Shown here piece by piece: positions 17,174 to 26,148 of a stretch of 37,605 nt of DNA. This DNA is from Candidatus Woesebacteria bacterium. GTDB taxonomy: Bacteria > Patescibacteriota > Microgenomatia > UBA1400 > UBA1396. A program made the position numbers and the translations under genes. The notes under the pieces were generated by a model. That model had not been told where the DNA came from and searched no databases. It worked only from the letters and a program-made list of their open reading frames with translations. The stretch lies in NCBI GenBank assembly GCA_021208605.1, contig JAJOJK010000002.1:1-37605 (forward strand). The letters are read 5' to 3'. Position 1 is the first letter of the stretch. Each line of letters begins with the position of its first letter.

Positions 17174-18425
17174 GTGACTCCCGGTGTGAATTCAAGTGTG
17201 TTGTTTTTTCCCAAGTATTTTGGCCTTGAGTGAGGTGAATAACACCCCGGAATGCTGCGATGCTCAGAAGAATTTGGTAAGGAAAATATGTTAATAAAAT
17301 GTGAAATGGTAAAAGGAGTGAGTAGGAGTATCCATAGCCGCGTGTAAAGGTATAGAGTCCGTAGTTATAGAGAACAAGCTGAATGAGTAATACGTAGGCT
17401 GGCAGGAGTGAAAACATTGCCCAGACCACAGGGAGCTCCAAAAACAGCATAGCAATGATTGTGAGTGGAAGATAAAAAATCCACAACGCTTGTATGAGTG
17501 GCATGATTAATAAGTAAGCCGTGAAGAGTTGACGACGTACACCAAGTAATTGTCGCCACTCAAAACGAAAAAAGATTTGTAGAAAACCTTGATTCCAGCG
17601 AGTGCGTTGTTTGATGAACTCAGCAATGGTGGTAGGTGTTTCTTCATGAGTTGTATGCGCTTCGTCATACACGATACCAATGTTAGCGCCTTGGAGAGAC
17701 AGACGAATTCCTAAATCTGCGTCTTCGGTTAGAATGTTTTCCGACCATCCATTTACACTTTTCAGTAGAGACTGGCGAATGAAAACAGTGTTTCCTCCTA
17801 GAGGCACTACACCAAATTGTGCATAAAAATGGAGAGCAGACTTAAACCAAAAGTAGTATTCAAGTACGTTCAAAGCTGAAAACCACTTAGAGGTGTAATT
17901 AATAAGTTGTACTCCTGACTGGAGGACGTCGTACTGGTGATCAATCATGAGCGTATTTACAATTTGCAAAATATCTGGATGAGGTTCGTCTTCGGCATCA
18001 AAAACAGCGACTACATCATTCCGGGCGTTTTTGAGACCAATATTCAGGGCCTTAGGTTTGTTGTCGATAGACTTGCTCACTATTTGAAGGCGAACCAATT
18101 GATTTTGCAGAGTGGGAATGACATCTCGCACAGCAGTAATGGTTTTCGCATCATCTTCGCGACATAAGACGATAACCTCGTAGAGTTCTGCCGGATAATT
18201 AAGTGAATTCATGGCGTGTAACGTATCGGCAATGACCTCAGCCTCGTTGCGTGCGGGAACCAGCAGACTGAAAGAATGGACAGGTGTTTGGAATTGTGTG
18301 GGAGATTTTCGCAAATGGAGCGTGTGTGGGTCGTTCCATGAGTAGGTCATGGTCAGGAGCGTGAAGAGAGAGTGAAAGAGCAAAATGAACGAGATAGCGA
18401 TAATAAGTATCGATACTAGTGTCAT
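17163..18425 (-). CDS. Processive-type family 2 glycosyltransferase (cellulose/PNAG-synthase-like, no PilZ)
   Basis: LLVPARNEAEVI, VFDAEDEPHPD, ILTEDADLGIRL, QRTRWNQGFLQ; N- and C-terminal TM segments. Confidence 0.92.
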   Translation of the reverse strand: MTLVSILIIAISFILLFHSLFTLLTMTYSWNDPHTLHLRKSPTQFQTPVHSFSLLVPARNEAEVIADTLHAMNSLNYPAELYEVIVLCREDDAKTITAVRDVIPTLQNQLVRLQIVSKSIDNKPKALNIGLKNARNDVVAVFDAEDEPHPDILQIVNTLMIDHQYDVLQSGVQLINYTSKWFSALNVLEYYFWFKSALHFYAQFGVVPLGGNTVFIRQSLLKSVNGWSENILTEDADLGIRLSLQGANIGIVYDEAHTTHEETPTTIAEFIKQRTRWNQGFLQIFFRFEWRQLLGVRRQLFTAYLLIMPLIQALWIFYLPLTIIAMLFLELPVVWAMFSLLPAYVLLIQLVLYNYGLYTFTRGYGYSYSLLLPFHILLTYFPYQILLSIAAFRGVIHLTQGQNTWEKTTHLNSHRESHAS

Positions 18426-18534
18426 GTTTTTCTTCCTAGTTGTCTATAGTTGTTCAAGGGTAACACGAAAAATGCCTATATTCAGGATGATTTTGCAAGA
18501 GGTTTGTAAGAGAATGATTCTTAGTCATGAAGGA

Positions 18535-18882
18535 CTATGCATTCTTGGTAACAAAGAGAGTCAGAATGGCAAGCGTAATAACGGTGTCGCGAACTCCTAT
18601 GCGCCAGTTGTGAATATACGCCAGTGGCAGAATACTCAGCCACCATATGAGTGTGAGTAAGAGAGTTGCATTTGGCCACACCACAAACAAGAGTGCACTC
18701 CCCAAAAGAATATTTCCCAGGGAGTGAATACGCATAATATCTTTTGGCGCCACAGGACTCCATTTTTGGATGAACGGTGGAATGTATTGGAGCCATTTTT
18801 CGGGATGCCATAGCTGTGATAGGCCAAAACTGAGCATATTGAGGGCGATAGCGAGGCGAAGGATGAGTAAGATGTCAGGCAT
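18535..18882 (-). CDS. Small DoxX-like integral membrane protein
   Basis: MPDILLILRLAIALNMLSFGLSQLWHPEKW..., four hydrophobic segments; start overlaps the SDR stop. Confidence 0.65.
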   Translation of the reverse strand: MPDILLILRLAIALNMLSFGLSQLWHPEKWLQYIPPFIQKWSPVAPKDIMRIHSLGNILLGSALLFVVWPNATLLLTLIWWLSILPLAYIHNWRIGVRDTVITLAILTLFVTKNA

Positions 18883-19771
18883 GGTCGTCCCATTCTTTCC
18901 ATCCTCCGAGGATATCGTAGGTATCTGTTTGGGGTGTAAAGAGATTGCCATCGGTATGCTCTGCAGGAGAATCCAGCAACTGCATATGGTCGGCATAGCG
19001 GCTGAAAATATATTCTGTCAGCTGAGGAAAGAGTCGATGTGCAGCGACACTTACCTTACCCATCATACCAACAGTAACCTCATTTCGTGGTTCATCTACG
19101 AGTCGGACCACTGTTTTAGCGAGCTGCGATGGATGATAGATGGGTCGAACAGGCTGTATTTTCTGACCAGAATAGTTGGCCGCTCTTTGATAAATGGGTG
19201 TATCGAATGTGGCTGGCAAGACAAGACAGATATGAATTGGAGAATTTTGGTATTCAAGCCGCAAGCTCTGGGTGAGACCGCGAATCGCGAATTTAGAAGT
19301 GACATATGGTGAGGCGTGCGGCATAGGAACGGCGCCAATGACTGAAGAAATATTAATGAGGGTACCGCGTTTTTGGCCTTGAAAGTGCTGCAAGGCTGCT
19401 TGGCAGCCATACACATATCCCATCAGATTTACTTCGATAACGCGCTGAAAGCTTTCTGTTGGAATATCCATAAAATTTCCGTAGACAATGACAGCTGCGT
19501 TGTTAATCCAGACATCGAATCCACCCCACTGCTTCTCTGCTTCTTGCGCAAGATGGTGCATTTTATTGCGATCGGTAACGTCGAGTGGTACCGCGATGGC
19601 CTCTCCCCCTCGATCGCTAACCTCCCCAATAACCTCCTGCAGTTCTTCGTTTCGTCGAGCAGCTAATGTTATTTGCGCGCCTTGTTTAGCAAACTCATGC
19701 GCCAGAGCACGGCCATTCCCAGAGGATGCCCCGGTAATAACAACGCGGGTTGGTGTAGTTTTCGTAGACAT
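18875..19771 (-). CDS. Short-chain dehydrogenase/reductase (SDR)
   Basis: TGASSGNGRALA (TGxxxGxG), WINNAAV, ISSVIG, YVTSK. Confidence 0.95.
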   Translation of the reverse strand: MSTKTTPTRVVITGASSGNGRALAHEFAKQGAQITLAARRNEELQEVIGEVSDRGGEAIAVPLDVTDRNKMHHLAQEAEKQWGGFDVWINNAAVIVYGNFMDIPTESFQRVIEVNLMGYVYGCQAALQHFQGQKRGTLINISSVIGAVPMPHASPYVTSKFAIRGLTQSLRLEYQNSPIHICLVLPATFDTPIYQRAANYSGQKIQPVRPIYHPSQLAKTVVRLVDEPRNEVTVGMMGKVSVAAHRLFPQLTEYIFSRYADHMQLLDSPAEHTDGNLFTPQTDTYDILGGWKEWDDHA

Positions 19772-19841
19772 AACTCTGTTCCACTATAAGTACTGAAGAA
19801 CAGAAGTCTGTATGTATGCAGTTACAAATAAGTAAGAAATT

Positions 19842-20462
19842 CTAGCGACGCAAACGGAGGTACGACCGAATCGGTACCAAAACAAGCGCTCCGGCTACAC
19901 TTGTGGCGGACATGATCCAAATGAGTGTGGGAAAACCAAAAACAGTCGCGATGTAGCCGGCAATAACTGCTAAAGCGGCACTCCCTAGGTCAGTGAGCGT
20001 GTTATAGACTCCCCACTCGGTACCCTCTCTGTTGTGATCAATATGGCGGGTAAAGATGGCCATATACGTAGGGGCGCTAATTGCAGTCGAAATACCTAAG
20101 AACAACTGTACTAGGTACAGTTGCCAAGGGTGTTCAATGACGAGATACAAGAGCAGACTCAAGCCAGAAAGGACGGAGAAGACGACCATGAGCAAGTAGT
20201 CATCGGTTTCACCCTTAATTGCGTCAATTGTGTTCGCAACAGGAATTTGGAGTACACTGCGCGCAATCAAGAAAATGCCCATAGCAATACTGACCACCAA
20301 CGCATTACCACCGACAATGAAATCCTCCACGAATAACGCAAACAACGGTGCAAACATGCCTGCTGCACCGACGATCAAGATGTCTGAGGCAATAAGGAGA
20401 CGGATGACTGGGTTAATACCGGTGAACAGAAGACTGGGCAGCGATTTTGAGCGAAGTTTCAT
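19842..20462 (-). CDS. Half-size MFS-like membrane protein (about 6 TM, 206 aa)
   Basis: Six hydrophobic segments; GISTAISAPTYMAIFTRHID and YNTLTDLGSAALAVIAGYIA resemble MFS TM4/TM5. Confidence 0.7.
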   Translation of the reverse strand: MKLRSKSLPSLLFTGINPVIRLLIASDILIVGAAGMFAPLFALFVEDFIVGGNALVVSIAMGIFLIARSVLQIPVANTIDAIKGETDDYLLMVVFSVLSGLSLLLYLVIEHPWQLYLVQLFLGISTAISAPTYMAIFTRHIDHNREGTEWGVYNTLTDLGSAALAVIAGYIATVFGFPTLIWIMSATSVAGALVLVPIRSYLRLRR

Positions 20463-20550
20463 GCTTGCATAGTAGCATGTTGCGGCAGGGTGAGGAATTC
20501 ATAGATGAGCGCCATTCCCATTTTCCGGCGAGAGCATATAACAAAATGCT

Positions 20551-20982
20551 CTACCAGCCAATCTCCGAATACACCGATCCCTCAAACAAGTGCTCCACAG
20601 CCAATCGCACGCCAGGGATAGTGTTCTCGGGTAAGGCGTCAATAGCATGCCACACCAAAGCGCTGCATTTCTCTGGTTCGCAGTTGCTTACTGTTCCACT
20701 CCACTTCTCCACAAGAAAGTAGGCATCAACATACTCGGCATCGGTGGATTTTCGGTGCTGGATGTGCGTGGCTAAGATGTGTTGCGGCTGAATTTCGATA
20801 CTGGCTTCTTCTTTCGCTTCCCGTTGGAGAGCGGTTTGGAAACTTTCTCCTGGCTCCACATGACCAGAAACGAGGCCGTAGTTGCCATCTTCGTAGCCAG
20901 TATTTTGGCGTTGTAGCAGGAGAATGGTGTCGTTTTGCTTGAGAACGAGATAGACGGCGAGGCGGCTGTGGGGTGCGTGCAT
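20551..20982 (-). CDS. NUDIX hydrolase
   Basis: Nudix box GHVEPGESFQTALQREAKEEASI. Confidence 0.95.
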   Translation of the reverse strand: MHAPHSRLAVYLVLKQNDTILLLQRQNTGYEDGNYGLVSGHVEPGESFQTALQREAKEEASIEIQPQHILATHIQHRKSTDAEYVDAYFLVEKWSGTVSNCEPEKCSALVWHAIDALPENTIPGVRLAVEHLFEGSVYSEIGW

Positions 20983-21054
20983 GGAAAAGAGGAATATTAT
21001 TTATGTTATTGTATCAGAGAAAGTACATGATACCCAAGATGCCTCATATACCAG

Positions 21055-21078
21055 AAAGATCCCTTATAGGGATCTTTT
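21055..21078 (-). terminator. Hairpin, probable terminator for 21100-21327
   Basis: AAAGATCCC TTATA GGGATCTTT inverted repeat just past the stop; weak U tract. Confidence 0.6.
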
Positions 21079-21099
21079 CTGCATTCAATTTTATCTACT

Positions 21100-21327
21100 T
21101 TAAACTTTGAACAGCTTAAAGCGCAATTCATGTATTTTCTTGATAGAGTCCTGTGATACATATCCACACTCACCAGATCGTAAGAGAGCAAGAACTTCAT
21201 CTAGTTTTTCTTCAACTTGCTTGCGGTTCGCCTCATTGGCTTCCATTTTTGTCTGCTCCTCAGGGGACATTGGTGCAAAATTATCATTTTCTTCATCTAG
21301 ATGGTCATGTTGTATAGTTTCTGCCAT
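21100..21327 (-). CDS. Small hypothetical protein, 75 aa
   Basis: Upstream TATAAC and AAGGAATTGT ATG; followed by a hairpin. Confidence 0.65.
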   Translation of the reverse strand: MAETIQHDHLDEENDNFAPMSPEEQTKMEANEANRKQVEEKLDEVLALLRSGECGYVSQDSIKKIHELRFKLFKV

Positions 21328-21385
21328 ACAATTCCTTTTTTGTTAATAATATTGGTTATAGTATATCACTGCCAACGTACAACGA

Positions 21386-21772
21386 TTAAGCCACCGGTAC
21401 TTTTTCGACATGTTTCATCTTCCCATCAGCAAATTCAAATAGGATGCCGATTCTTGTCTCTGAAATATTACGAACAGCATGCGGAAGATACGGTGGTACT
21501 TCAATGAGAAGGAGTTCTCCGTTTGGGTTCATCTCTGTTGATTTTTTTTCTCCATTTACGTCAAACCAAATGAATTCAAGATCGCCCACTGCTACGAACC
21601 ACTCAATTCTGGGGTGTTTATGGTTTCCACCGACACTTAAGGGGGCGAGATGAACAAATTGCTGGTCTTTTATTAGAGATTTATCTATTGGAATATCGTC
21701 AGTATTGAGTACCCAAACGTCAGAGTCATCTTTTTTGTATGTAAAATTGAGAGGAGTTATTTTGGGATGCAT
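21386..21772 (-). CDS. Cupin-fold protein
   Basis: GGNHKHPRIEWFVAVGDLEF and LLLIEVPPYLPHAVRNISE resemble cupin motifs; TATAAT 9 nt before ATG. Confidence 0.75.
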   Translation of the reverse strand: MHPKITPLNFTYKKDDSDVWVLNTDDIPIDKSLIKDQQFVHLAPLSVGGNHKHPRIEWFVAVGDLEFIWFDVNGEKKSTEMNPNGELLLIEVPPYLPHAVRNISETRIGILFEFADGKMKHVEKVPVA

Positions 21773-21909
21773 TATTGGTTAATTATAGCAGTGCTAAAAC
21801 GCTCAGTTGAAAACGGATAAAGTATTGATATAAAAAATAAAAAATGCGGTCTAGTTTATTAGGGTGGCTGGGTGAGGGAGCTGTGTACTACAAGTGTTAG
21901 AATAAATCC

Positions 21910-22515
21910 ATGTCAATGAATCAAAAGGTCAAAGCTGGATACAATAATGCTGCTGAGCAATACAATGCAGACTATCGAAATGAGTTCAAAAATAAGCATC
22001 ACTTGGATTGGTTGTTGTCAGAGCTCAATTCAGGATCAATGGTGCTCGATGTTGGTTGTGGTGCAGGTAAGCCAGTTGATGACTATCTAATTGAAAATCA
22101 GATAAATGTCTTAGGAATAGATATTTCGGAGAAACAAATTGAGCTAGCGAGAGCAAACGTCCGTGATGCTGACTATCAAGTTCTGGACATGTCCGAACTC
22201 AAGGAAGGACAATTTACTGTTGATGCTGTTGTGTCTTTCTATGCAATTTTTCACACACCCAGAGAAGGTCACTTGGAATTGCTCAAAAAATTCAGAACTT
22301 TTCTTGATGCGGGCGGATACTTATTGGTCACTATGGGGGCCACTGACTGGGAGGGATCTGAAGATGATTTCTGTGGTGCTGAAATGCATTGGAGTCATTA
22401 CGGTGCGGATCAGAATAAGGATCTAATTGAAAAAGCAGGTTTCAAGATACTGAAGTCAGAAATAGATAATTCAGGAGATGAAAAGCATTTAATCGTCTTT
22501 GCACAAGCAATTTGA
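21910..22515 (+). CDS. Class I SAM-dependent methyltransferase
   Basis: Motif I SMVLDVGCGAGKP, VLGIDISEKQIELAR, DAVVSFYAIFH. Confidence 0.92.
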   Translation: MSMNQKVKAGYNNAAEQYNADYRNEFKNKHHLDWLLSELNSGSMVLDVGCGAGKPVDDYLIENQINVLGIDISEKQIELARANVRDADYQVLDMSELKEGQFTVDAVVSFYAIFHTPREGHLELLKKFRTFLDAGGYLLVTMGATDWEGSEDDFCGAEMHWSHYGADQNKDLIEKAGFKILKSEIDNSGDEKHLIVFAQAI

Positions 22516-22527
22516 AAGAGATTGAAC

Positions 22528-22547
22528 TTGTCGCGAAAACGCGACAA
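22528..22547. other. Perfect 8-bp stem/4-nt loop hairpin at the 3' end of tRNA-His
   Basis: TTGTCGCG AAAA CGCGACAA; no U tract on either strand. Confidence 0.6.
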
Positions 22548-22549
22548 TG

Positions 22550-22624
<75 letters not shown>

Positions 22625-22627
22625 ATG

Positions 22628-22659
22628 TCTCTTCAGGGGTCATTGGCCGTCTGAAGAGA
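22628..22659. other. Inverted repeat between the GT39 gene and tRNA-His
   Basis: TCTCTTCAG - 14 nt - CTGAAGAGA, perfect 9-bp stem. Confidence 0.55.
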
Positions 22660-22759
22660 ACAAGAGGAATTATACCATGAAGACCAAGGTGTCCAGAGTG
22701 GGAACTCGCCTGGTGGCGGCTAACTATCTAAATAGACTGTAGGGCCAAGCAGCCCACCG

Positions 22760-24184
22760 CTACTCAACTACATCAAGTACAGCCGGACCAGAAAAATGCA
22801 GTGTTCCCTCCTGCTCGTACCGATCCAGCGCATTGGCCGGGTAATACACGTAGATGGTGCGCGCCACAGCACTGCTCATGTGCGTATCAGTTCGCAACCA
22901 CTTCTCAAAATACGGTTCTTCTAAGGCAATGCGCGCACTTTGCGCGGGTGGATGGCCTGCATACCAGAGTAAATACTGGTAATGATCATCGGCGGCATCA
23001 TAGACGTCGAGATGACCGCGATAAACCAACGCGTATGGCTCTTTTTGCGCCAGCTCAAGAATCGATTCCACCACCGGCAGGTGATCCGCAACGGTTTGAC
23101 CACGGAGTTCCGGCAAAACAGAAAACGCTTGTAGTGACCACAGGCCAAAGAAGCCAATCGCACCTGCCAGAGAAAACACCTGCCAACGAGGTCGGAAAAG
23201 TGATTGCAGACCAACGGGGATGACTATCGCCGGCGCCAAGAACAGAATGGCCAGTGCGTGATCGCCACCGACGGTTTTTAGTGTAAAGGCCATCATGCTC
23301 AAGGAGATCCAGACCAGGAGAATTGTTTCGTGTATCGGTGGTAAGAGCTGTGCACGCCAGCGGTCCCAGAGGTGCAAACACCAGAACACCAGTGTCGAGG
23401 CAAATATGACAAAGAGGAGTGTGGCGGCAAAGGGTGTCTGCGGAAAAGTGGCCAAAAGCCATTCGCGCGTCCAGTAGGCAAAGGAAGTCGTGCCGCGAAC
23501 TGCGCGCACGAGCAAGAGCAAACCACTGAGGAAGATTCCGGTGCCAATAATGCGTTGCTTCCAAACTCGATCAATACTGTCGGTAAACAAGAGCCAAATA
23601 ACAGCTTGCGCGGCCCACAAGACGGCTGCGGAAAAATTAAACTGGATGCCCAAAACGGGCAAAAGCGCTGCCGCCATCCACCACCGTCGGTTGTTACCCT
23701 GAACGGCTTCGGTCATACTCCACAACCACGCAATGACGATCAGCGGCAAAGGACTCGGCTCAATAGCGATTCGTGCCTGCCAAGTGACCAGTGGTGACAG
23801 GGCATACAGAAGCCCACTTACTACGGCCAAAATTTGGTTCTGCCAGTTACGCCAGACGTAAAGATACAGAAACGCAGTGGTAAACACACTCATTCCGGCC
23901 ACCATGACCGCTGGTCCAATGGGATGAAAATTGGAGAACCACAAAGCAACGGCCGTGAGGTAGTAATACAGCGGCCCCAGAGAGATGCCGGCCACAGAAG
24001 TTGCCGGCCCTTGCAATACGAAATCCCCCAGCAGAATATCGCGACCGGCAAGCATGGCACGGCCTTGGTCAGTAGAGAAAATAAGCCATTCTGGTAAGTT
24101 GTAGAAACGGAAAAACAGCACAACACTCAACACAATACTGAACCCAATTACGGCAGGCACAGTGCGGGCGGTGTCGGTACTCAT
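22760..24184 (-). CDS. GT39/ArnT-like membrane glycosyltransferase
   Basis: Multi-TM protein, STDQGRAMLAGRDILLGDFVLQGPATSV near the N-terminus; ATGA overlap with the parB stop. Confidence 0.8.
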   Translation of the reverse strand: MSTDTARTVPAVIGFSIVLSVVLFFRFYNLPEWLIFSTDQGRAMLAGRDILLGDFVLQGPATSVAGISLGPLYYYLTAVALWFSNFHPIGPAVMVAGMSVFTTAFLYLYVWRNWQNQILAVVSGLLYALSPLVTWQARIAIEPSPLPLIVIAWLWSMTEAVQGNNRRWWMAAALLPVLGIQFNFSAAVLWAAQAVIWLLFTDSIDRVWKQRIIGTGIFLSGLLLLVRAVRGTTSFAYWTREWLLATFPQTPFAATLLFVIFASTLVFWCLHLWDRWRAQLLPPIHETILLVWISLSMMAFTLKTVGGDHALAILFLAPAIVIPVGLQSLFRPRWQVFSLAGAIGFFGLWSLQAFSVLPELRGQTVADHLPVVESILELAQKEPYALVYRGHLDVYDAADDHYQYLLWYAGHPPAQSARIALEEPYFEKWLRTDTHMSSAVARTIYVYYPANALDRYEQEGTLHFSGPAVLDVVE

Positions 24185-25008
24185 GATTTTTGTTTGTTGG
24201 CGATAGACAGAATCAGATCAAGTTGTTTTTGCGTGTCTTGGATAGAACCATTGAGCTTAATATTGACTTGCGTTTGGCGGAAAGAACGGCGGATTTTGAC
24301 ATCAGAATCTTTTCCGAGAGCGCGATTCAGCTCTTTCGTCCAGCGATCAATATCTTTGGAAACTTGCAAGCGAGGCTTGTGTTCCTCATCTTTTTGCCCG
24401 GCCTCATTTTTGCTGCGGCGAACAAGTTCTTCGGTTCGGCGAACAGAGGCATTCTCTTTGAGCACCTGCTTGTAGGTGTCGATCATGACTTTGGTGTCGT
24501 TGATTCCCTGTAAGGCGCGGGCGTGGCCTTCGGTAATGAGCTCACTCAATAAGCCATCTTTAATGGCATCGGGAAGTTGCAGCAGACGAATCGAGTTGGT
24601 GACGTAGGAAACTGATTTTCCAATTTGTTTCGCTGTCTCAGTGGGAGATAAGTTAAATTCTGAGCTGAGGCGGTTCAGAGCATGAGCCCGTTCTATTGAG
24701 TTCAGATCAGAACGCTGGACGTTTTCGATAATCGACATCTCCAGCATGCCACGCGGAGATGTTTTTTTGACCACTGCCGGAATAGTTGGTAGTCCAGCCT
24801 TTTTTGTGGCGCGCCAACGGCGTTCACCCGCAATGATCTGATATCCAGCCGGTGTATGGGCAATGACAATTGGTTCTAAGACACCGTGGAGCTTGATAGA
24901 TTCCACCAAATCATTGAGTTCCTCGGGGTCGAGGTGTTTACGTGGTTGGTGGGGGTTCGGTTGGATCTGGTTGACGTCCAGTTCCTGTATCATTTGTCCA
25001 TCTGCCAT
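24181..25008 (-). CDS. parB: ParB/Spo0J-family chromosome partitioning protein
   Basis: IQPNPHQPRKHL, YQIIAGERRWRATKKAGLPTIPAVV, ENVQRSDLNSIERA, helix-turn-helix LSPTETAKQIGKSVSYVTNSIRLLQLP. Confidence 0.96.
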   Translation of the reverse strand: MADGQMIQELDVNQIQPNPHQPRKHLDPEELNDLVESIKLHGVLEPIVIAHTPAGYQIIAGERRWRATKKAGLPTIPAVVKKTSPRGMLEMSIIENVQRSDLNSIERAHALNRLSSEFNLSPTETAKQIGKSVSYVTNSIRLLQLPDAIKDGLLSELITEGHARALQGINDTKVMIDTYKQVLKENASVRRTEELVRRSKNEAGQKDEEHKPRLQVSKDIDRWTKELNRALGKDSDVKIRRSFRQTQVNIKLNGSIQDTQKQLDLILSIANKQKS

Positions 25009-25082
25009 ACTTGATTGAGTTATAGCAGAATCAGTCTCTTTTCACAAGCTTCACGACGTTATAGGACTTCAGCAATCCGCGG

Positions 25083-25088
25083 TATAAT
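25083..25088 (+). promoter_or_regulatory. -10 box predicting a leaderless rluB-like transcript
   Basis: Perfect TATAAT, 6 nt before ATG at 25095. Confidence 0.65.
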
Positions 25089-25094
25089 AGCAGT

Positions 25095-25787
25095 ATGAAC
25101 TCCATTAAAATTTCCAAGCTCCTGTCTACTGCTGGAGTGGCCTCGCGCCGAAAAGCAGAAGAGCTGGTAGCTGCCGGGAAAGTCAGCGTAAATGGTCAAA
25201 TCATGACCAATGTCGCCGAGCGTGTTATTCCTGGAAAAGATGTGGTGGCCGTGAATGGCCGCATTCTTTCACAGGAAGAAGATACGGTGGTTCTTATGCT
25301 GAATAAACCTCGCGGAGTGGTCTCGACTGTTTCTGATCCGGATGGAAAAGAGACGGTCATGCAATTTGTGCCTCCCGAATACCAAGAGTATCGCCTCTTT
25401 CCGGTAGGCCGACTCGATGAAGACTCCGAAGGTTTGATACTGCTCACCAACGATGGTGACCTCGCTTATCGACTCACACATCCTAAATTTCGGGTGCCAA
25501 AGACGTATCACGTCGTTATTGAGGGTCATCTGACTGAACCAGAAATACAACGACTGCGGCGCGGGGTTCCATTAAAAGGGAGAAAAACGCAGCCAGCCGA
25601 TGTGAAAATTCTGGAGCGTATGGAAAATGCCATGTTGTTAGCAGTGACTATCCGTGAAGGACTACACCATCAAGTACGACGCATGATGCAAGCCATGAAT
25701 CATCCTGTTATTCGGTTGAGACGTGTGCAGATGGGACCGTATTCACTGGGAGACTTACCCAGCGGGTCCATTCGAGATGTGCACTAA
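25095..25787 (+). CDS. rluB: 23S rRNA pseudouridine synthase, RluB/RsuA family
   Basis: S4 domain (KISKLLSTAGVASRRKAEELVAAGKVSVNG), catalytic PVGRLDEDSEGLILLTNDG, VRRMMQAMNHPVIRLRRVQMGPYSL. Confidence 0.93.
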   Translation: MNSIKISKLLSTAGVASRRKAEELVAAGKVSVNGQIMTNVAERVIPGKDVVAVNGRILSQEEDTVVLMLNKPRGVVSTVSDPDGKETVMQFVPPEYQEYRLFPVGRLDEDSEGLILLTNDGDLAYRLTHPKFRVPKTYHVVIEGHLTEPEIQRLRRGVPLKGRKTQPADVKILERMENAMLLAVTIREGLHHQVRRMMQAMNHPVIRLRRVQMGPYSLGDLPSGSIRDVH

Positions 25788-25855
25788 AACTGGCTTGAGC
25801 AGATACCAGAAGTAACACTTTGAATTGTACTGAAATGTATTGTATTGAAATGTTG

Positions 25856-26104
25856 TTAGGCTACATTCACCACAGTACGACCATGTCGCTTGGTGAACTC
25901 CACCACACCGTCTTCAACAGCGTAAATAGTGTAATCACGACCGAGGCGAACACCTTTACCAGGCTTGTACTTGGTGCCTTTTTGGCGCACGATGATGTTC
26001 CCGTTCTTGACGGTTTGACCACCAAACAGTTTGACGCCGAGACGCTTTCCTGGTCGCTGTGAATGTTGATGGGCGGCTGATCCACCCGCTTTAACGTGTG
26101 CCAT
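25856..26104 (-). CDS. rpmA: 50S ribosomal protein L27
   Basis: [62 protein letters not shown]. Confidence 0.98.
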   Translation of the reverse strand: MAHVKAGGSAAHQHSQRPGKRLGVKLFGGQTVKNGNIIVRQKGTKYKPGKGVRLGRDYTIYAVEDGVVEFTKRHGRTVVNVA

Positions 26105-26113
26105 AGAGGAAGA

Positions 26114-26119
26114 ATTATA
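26114..26119 (-). promoter_or_regulatory. -10 box predicting a leaderless rpmA transcript
   Basis: TATAAT on the minus strand, 9 nt before ATG. Confidence 0.6.
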
Positions 26120-26148
26120 TCAGATTTTTTATAAAATGAAGAGGCAAG

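Noticed and set aside
18770-19312. 180-aa plus-strand ORF
   Set aside because: Antisense to the SDR and DoxX-like genes, which have convincing motifs.
23055-23797. Overlapping ORFs on both strands inside the GT39 gene
   Set aside because: Alternative frames of a clear membrane-protein gene; no family resemblance.
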